Shown here one piece after another: positions 7,032 to 9,861 of a stretch of 9,861 nt of DNA. The DNA is taken from assembly GCA_021772735.1 (NCBI GenBank), contig JAJFLK010000163.1:1-9861 (forward strand). The letters are read 5' to 3'. The position numbers were made by a program, and so were the translations under genes. Under the pieces are notes generated by a model, which searched no databases, was not told where the DNA came from, and saw only the letters and a list, made by a program, of their open reading frames with translations. Each line of letters begins with the position of its first letter. Positions within the stretch are counted from its first letter, which is position 1. Source of the DNA: Candidatus Sumerlaeota bacterium (GTDB lineage: Bacteria > Sumerlaeota > Sumerlaeia > MVZB01 > JAJFLK01).

Positions 7032-8330
7032 ATGACGAAGTTGGGCGCGGCCCGAGGCATTTTCATTTATCTCGTGATTCTTGCGATCCCGGCGCCTGCG
7101 CGCGCGCAGGCTGAAGACGGAGGATCGGGCACCGGAACCGGCTCGGGCGATCTCCGTTCAGTCGATCCGGTGAGTTCACGATCGGATTCTAATCCCGCGC
7201 CGTCGGGCGGCCTGGGCGTGCTTCCGTTCCGGACCGCCGAGACTGCCGCCGGAACGACCGATAGTCTGGTGCTGACGCTGCGCCACCGGGTCGAATTCGA
7301 CCGCACGGCCAACACCGTGACGTGGGAGCAGCTCGAAGCCGAACTGCCCGAGCGCATCCGCGTCAGCGTCGCGCCGGGCCAATATTCTCTGGACGAGGCG
7401 ACGACAAACACGGCGCAGATTCGCATCGATGTTGTGGATGGGTACCTCGAAGCCGAGCCCCGGCTCATCGGAGCCGAGGATTTCGACATTCCGTTTAGCC
7501 TCAAGCTCGAACCGCGCGATATTGATTGGACCACCCCGCCGATCGAAGGCCGGGGCATCGCAGTCGAGGCCGATTTCGCGATCGACAGCGCGCTGGCCGA
7601 TGCCAACCTTCCGTTGCTCGCCCGGCTCGATCTGCGCAGCCTGAAGTTCGACCGGCTCCACGCGGGGCTCTATGAGATCGAGAACTTCGCGATGCAGGGC
7701 CATTGGGACGAGCCCGAATTCCGGCTCGAATCCCTGCGCGCCAACGTCTTCGGCGGGGAACTCACGATATCGGGTCACGGCCGCTGGGGAACAGATGAGG
7801 ACCTTCGTTTGTCAGTAGATATGCAGGTCGAGGGTGTGGACCTGACGGAGATGCTCGTGGCGTTTGCGATCCCCCGGGCCGCAGAAATCCGGGCGACGAT
7901 CTCCGGCAGCCTGCACCTGGAAACCCTCGGCCGCGAGTGGAGGAAGCTCGACCTCGATGTCCATGGACATGAAGGGACGGTTTACCTCTCCCGGCCGCTG
8001 CTGTACGATATCCTCGGCGAACGGTTCGGCGCGGGAGTGCCGAGGCCCGTGATCGACGTTACGCTGGACGGCGTCTTTGGCGGTGACGAGGACATGATCC
8101 CGTTTCGCGAGATGGCGTTTCAAGGCAGCCTGGCGGGAGACAAGCTCCGGCTGGTTCTCCCGCTCCGGAACGACGCATTGGATATTCTGATCGAGCCGCG
8201 CGTCGATCGAGGACTGCTCTGGGATATCTGGGATCGGCTGGTTGAGGCCGCCGCCAAGAACATTCGCGCCGATGGGGTCAAGATCGAGAAGGCAGAACCC
8301 AGCGGCCTGGACGATACGCAAACCGACTGA
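7032..8330 (+). CDS. Compact YdbH/AsmA-like secreted protein
   Basis: Probable periplasmic beta-rich lipid-transfer-type protein related to the C-terminal half of YdbH (AsmA-like superfamily). An N-terminal signal sequence is visible: basic MTKLGAAR, hydrophobic core to residue 19, and an ARA/QA site at 25-26. A low-complexity Gly/Ser/Asp linker (about 27-72) follows, then repeating amphipathic strands. The family-like core is LRANVFGGELTI (FGG 240-242), then the alternating VDMQVEGVDLTEML strand and a GSLHLETLG strand, matching the YdbH pattern of an FGG turn followed by a 'gvDL..ll' strand. At 432 residues it is about half the length of E. coli YdbH (879). Two starts are close; ATG 7032 gives the best signal peptide. 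The strongest support for the assignment is the gene immediately downstream, which looks like YnbE plus YdbL, the partners of YdbH in E. coli. A generic AsmA-family protein is the alternative. Confidence 0.68.
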   Translation: MTKLGAARGIFIYLVILAIPAPARAQAEDGGSGTGTGSGDLRSVDPVSSRSDSNPAPSGGLGVLPFRTAETAAGTTDSLVLTLRHRVEFDRTANTVTWEQLEAELPERIRVSVAPGQYSLDEATTNTAQIRIDVVDGYLEAEPRLIGAEDFDIPFSLKLEPRDIDWTTPPIEGRGIAVEADFAIDSALADANLPLLARLDLRSLKFDRLHAGLYEIENFAMQGHWDEPEFRLESLRANVFGGELTISGHGRWGTDEDLRLSVDMQVEGVDLTEMLVAFAIPRAAEIRATISGSLHLETLGREWRKLDLDVHGHEGTVYLSRPLLYDILGERFGAGVPRPVIDVTLDGVFGGDEDMIPFREMAFQGSLAGDKLRLVLPLRNDALDILIEPRVDRGLLWDIWDRLVEAAAKNIRADGVKIEKAEPSGLDDTQTD

Positions 8331-8340
8331 GAGAACGACA

Positions 8341-8345
8341 AGGAG
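8341..8345 (+). promoter_or_regulatory. Shine-Dalgarno site setting the start of the YnbE-YdbL fusion
   Basis: AGGAG with 7 bases to ATG 8353. It sets the start inside a longer open frame that overlaps the end of the preceding gene, and places the lipoprotein signal at the N-terminus. Confidence 0.7.
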
Positions 8346-8352
8346 AAAGACG

Positions 8353-9114
8353 ATGGAAACGATGTCAAAAACGAAACGAATTGGCCTGAGTTCCGGCGCG
8401 GGAGTGGTCCTCACGGCCCTGATGATCCTGACGTCAATGGGCTGCCCGGTCTTCAGGACCGAGCACAAGGTCGAGACGACTCACAAGATCGAGGCGCACA
8501 TCGTCATCGACATCAATCAAATTAAACAAGAAGCCGCAGCGGTCGAAGGCGAGGTGCGCGGGGGCGCCGAAGCGCCCAAGGCCCAGGCCGACGGCAAACC
8601 GGTTTCAATGGCGGTAGACGCGCTGAACATGGAGGGCTGGCAATCCGCCGCCCGTCGTCCGCGTTCGATCTGGTCGATCTTTGATATCTCGACGGCGGCC
8701 TACGCCGGGCCGGAGGACGACGAGAAAGCCGCGATCGCAGGGCGCAAGTCTCGTCACGATGACGTCGAGAAGGCGCTCTCGGCCGGATGCCTGGGCGAGA
8801 ACAACAAGGGTTACCTCGAAATTCGGCCGTGCGACGGCACGAAGGACGAGCAGATAGTGGCAAAGAGTTTGAACAAGCACGAAAACGAAGACCGCAAAAC
8901 GGTTTACGAGGCCGTGGCGATCCGCCAGGGGCTCGAAGCCGGGCAGGCCAACCTGATCGGACCTATCTTCGCCGGTGAAATTCGCAAGAACCTGAAGGCG
9001 GGCCAAGCGTTCCAGATGCCTTCGGATGACAAAGCCTTCGATGAGTTCGTCAAATCCGACGCGGGCAAAGCACACGCCAAGGCGGGCAAAGGCGACTGGG
9101 TCACGGCGAAGTAA
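8353..9114 (+). CDS. Lipoprotein fusing YnbE-like and YdbL-like (DUF1318) domains
   Basis: The first ~55 residues resemble YnbE: a basic start, a hydrophobic segment (12-29), a lipoprotein-type Cys31 (SMGC; Ser rather than Leu at -3, so the lipobox is imperfect), then a short strand KVETTHKIEAHIVIDINQI, as in YnbE where a single strand after the lipid anchor contacts YdbH. A low-complexity spacer (about 55-118) follows, ending in a signal-peptide-like STAAYAG. From about 130 onward the sequence fits YdbL/DUF1318: LGENNKGYLE, then DRKTVYEAVAIRQGLEAGQANLIGPIFAGEIRKNLKAGQAFQ and a terminal GDWV. Known context: in E. coli ydbH-ynbE-ydbL are adjacent; YdbH and the outer-membrane lipoprotein YnbE are reported to form an inter-membrane bridge and YdbL to modulate it. 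Here it lies 22 bases after the YdbH-like gene, so the two are almost certainly co-expressed. The domain assignments are by motif recognition only. Confidence 0.75.
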   Translation: METMSKTKRIGLSSGAGVVLTALMILTSMGCPVFRTEHKVETTHKIEAHIVIDINQIKQEAAAVEGEVRGGAEAPKAQADGKPVSMAVDALNMEGWQSAARRPRSIWSIFDISTAAYAGPEDDEKAAIAGRKSRHDDVEKALSAGCLGENNKGYLEIRPCDGTKDEQIVAKSLNKHENEDRKTVYEAVAIRQGLEAGQANLIGPIFAGEIRKNLKAGQAFQMPSDDKAFDEFVKSDAGKAHAKAGKGDWVTAK

Positions 9115-9130
9115 GACGCGGCAATCCGAA

Positions 9131-9158
9131 GCATCGACGACGATGAAGTAATCGATGC
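9131..9158 (+). terminator. Inverted repeat downstream of the YnbE-YdbL gene
   Basis: GCATCGA (9131-9137) and TCGATGC (9152-9158) are perfect 7-bp arms around a 14-base loop, 17 bases after the stop codon. No T run follows, so this is at best a weak or factor-assisted terminator. Confidence 0.28.
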
Positions 9159-9194
9159 GGAAGATGACATCATCGGCGGGATCGGGCTATTTAG

Positions 9195-9205
9195 TATACT
9201 GTTTG
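9195..9205 (+). repeat. Left 11-bp direct repeat of the IS110-like element
   Basis: TATACTGTTTG, identical to 9821-9831. It also resembles a -10 box (TATACT), but no good -35 precedes it. Confidence 0.6.
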
Positions 9206-9256
9206 AATGAATAAGTAATTGTAGAGGGAGACCTCCCGGCTGTACGAAAGGCGAGA

Positions 9257-9273
9257 CCGGCTCAGCGAGTCGG
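9257..9273 (+). other. Hairpin in the transposase leader
   Basis: CCGGCTC (9257-9263) pairs with GAGTCGG (9267-9273), 7 bp with one G-T wobble, over an AGC loop. A second small hairpin (GGGA 9226-9229 with TCCC 9234-9237) lies upstream. The IS110 group often encodes its bridge RNA in this left non-coding end. Confidence 0.4.
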
Positions 9274-9288
9274 CTCGCAGTCAGACCC

Positions 9289-9294
9289 AGGAGG
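9289..9294 (+). promoter_or_regulatory. Perfect Shine-Dalgarno of the IS110-like ORF
   Basis: AGGAGG with 6 bases to ATG 9301, the strongest ribosome binding site in the window. Confidence 0.75.
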
Positions 9295-9300
9295 AATCCC

Positions 9301-9696
9301 ATGGCAAGTATGACTTACATCGGACTGGATGTTCACAAAAAAACGGTCGTCTGGTGCGCCAAGACGGCCGGCGGAAAGATTAAAGGCGAAGGCACGGTGG
9401 CCGCAACCCGGGCGGCGTTGACGAAATGGAGCCGTCAGCTTGACGGTCCGTGGACCGGAGCAATGGAGGCGACGATCTTCACCGGATGGATTTACGATCA
9501 CCTCAAACCCCGTGCCCGCGAGCTCAAGGTGGCCCATCCGTTGATGTTGCGGGCCATCGCGGCGGCCAAGAAGAAGAACGACCAGGTCGACGCGCGCATG
9601 CTGGCCGTGGCGCGCAAGATGGTGGCTTACCTGCTGGCCGTGGACAAAAGCGGCCGCGCATTCGAGACTCGGAGTGCTGAGACCAACGGCGGCTGA
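9301..9696 (+). pseudogene. IS110-family transposase, in-frame internal deletion
   Basis: Shortened IS110 transposase of 131 residues against roughly 320-400 for the family. The N-terminal DEDD RuvC-like domain is present with all four acidic residues: Asp10 (GLDVHKKT), Glu56 (AMEATIF), Asp94 and Asp97 (KKKNDQVDARMLA). Immediately after this the sequence reads VARKMVAYLLAVDKSGRAFE, which resembles the extreme C-terminus of IS110/IS116 transposases (a VARKL...L...L...G..F pattern), not the residues that normally follow the DEDD domain. The central linker and the Transposase_20 domain with its catalytic serine are therefore missing with the frame intact. It should not be catalytically competent alone, though it could still bind RNA or DNA. 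No remaining part of the transposase is seen in other frames downstream. It is preceded by an excellent ribosome binding site. Confidence 0.82.
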
Positions 9697-9788
9697 AGGC
9701 CCGAGGCTCTGAAAGGAGAGATCGACATAGTTCGGACGCAAGCGAGCGAACCGGCCCGCCGGTCCTCCCGATTCGGGGACTGCGCGAC

Positions 9789-9808
9789 GGGTCCGAGCGA
9801 TCGGGCCC
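9789..9808 (+). ncRNA. GNRA-capped stem in the right end; part of a possible IS110 guide RNA
   Basis: GGGTCCGA (9789-9796) pairs with TCGGGCCC (9801-9808), 8 bp with one G-T wobble, closed by GCGA, a GNRA tetraloop. A smaller perfect hairpin (ACCGG 9750-9754 with CCGGT 9759-9763) lies just upstream. There is no T run, so a plain terminator is less likely. In the IS1111 branch the guide (seek/bridge) RNA lies 3' of the transposase. Confidence 0.35.
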
Positions 9809-9820
9809 CGATGCGACCGC

Positions 9821-9831
9821 TATACTGTTTG
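9821..9831 (+). repeat. Right 11-bp direct repeat of the IS110-like element
   Basis: TATACTGTTTG, identical to the copy at 9195-9205, lying 12 bases beyond the GNRA-capped stem. The remaining 30 bases of the window show no gene. Confidence 0.6.
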
Positions 9832-9861
9832 GAGGTCGGCGGACTTCGCCCTAACTCAATC

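Larger units (their letters stand above)
9195..9831 (+). mobile_element. IS110-family element, internally deleted, flanked by 11-bp direct repeats
   Basis: A stretch of about 630 bp containing a shortened IS110-type transposase with non-coding DNA on both sides (about 95 and 125 bases). It is bounded by the identical direct repeats TATACTGTTTG at 9195-9205 and 9821-9831. Full-length IS110 elements are roughly 1.2-1.5 kb, so about half is missing, apparently from the middle of the transposase. IS110 elements do not use terminal inverted repeats; they insert by bridge-RNA-guided recombination at a short core. The boundaries are inferred from the direct repeats only. Confidence 0.6.

Noticed and set aside
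8242..8352. Extended start of the YnbE-YdbL gene overlapping the ydbH-like gene
   Set aside because: It would bury the lipoprotein signal inside the protein; the AGGAG-ATG at 8341-8355 gives a proper start.
9180..9187. GATCGGGC occurs near both direct repeats (9180-9187 and 9799-9806)
   Set aside because: Such GC-rich octamers are common in this DNA and the spacing to the direct repeats differs, so it is probably chance.
1..9861. CRISPR array, tRNA or rRNA genes
   Set aside because: No regularly spaced repeats and no cloverleaf or rRNA-like segments were seen on either strand.

Overview
The window (GC-rich by eye, all recognisable genes on the + strand, short gaps) looks like chromosome of a Gram-negative bacterium. 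An outer membrane is implied by a lipoprotein plus AsmA/YdbH-type pair and by a Wzt-type polysaccharide-export ATPase. No gene gives a firm taxonomic label. The mix of RsbU-type phosphatases, low-complexity insertions in enzymes and a decaprenyl-phosphate phosphoribosyltransferase would fit a deep-branching, poorly cultured phylum better than a classical proteobacterium, but this is inference.

Region 1 (1-3485) is a signalling operon. It holds a membrane-anchored GAF-PP2C (RsbU/SpoIIE-like) phosphatase whose extreme 5' end may lie outside the window, a STAS anti-sigma-factor antagonist, and a GAF-HisKA-HATPase histidine kinase. The phosphatase would dephosphorylate the STAS protein. The expected RsbW-type kinase/anti-sigma partner and a response regulator are not present.

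Region 2 (3595-7010) has an envelope/metabolic flavour. It holds a Wzt-like ABC ATPase with a C-terminal carbohydrate-binding-like domain but no adjacent permease, a PabA-type glutamine amidotransferase enlarged by in-frame low-complexity insertions, and a UbiA-superfamily protein with motifs of decaprenyl-phosphate phosphoribosyltransferase (first step towards polyprenyl-phospho-arabinose).

Region 3 (7032-9114) is the most interesting conserved module: a compact secreted YdbH/AsmA-like protein followed by a lipoprotein that appears to be an in-frame fusion of YnbE (lipoprotein) and YdbL (DUF1318). In E. coli ydbH-ynbE-ydbL are three consecutive genes serving inter-membrane lipid transport/homeostasis, so this is a two-gene, fused version of that system.

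Region 4 (about 9195-9831) is a small IS110-family element. Its transposase ORF keeps the complete DEDD RuvC-like tetrad and the very C-terminal end of the family but has lost the middle, including the catalytic-serine domain, apparently by an in-frame deletion. The element is flanked by 11-bp direct repeats and carries structured non-coding ends, including an 8-bp stem capped by a GCGA tetraloop, so it may be a non-autonomous derivative that still carries a bridge/seek RNA.
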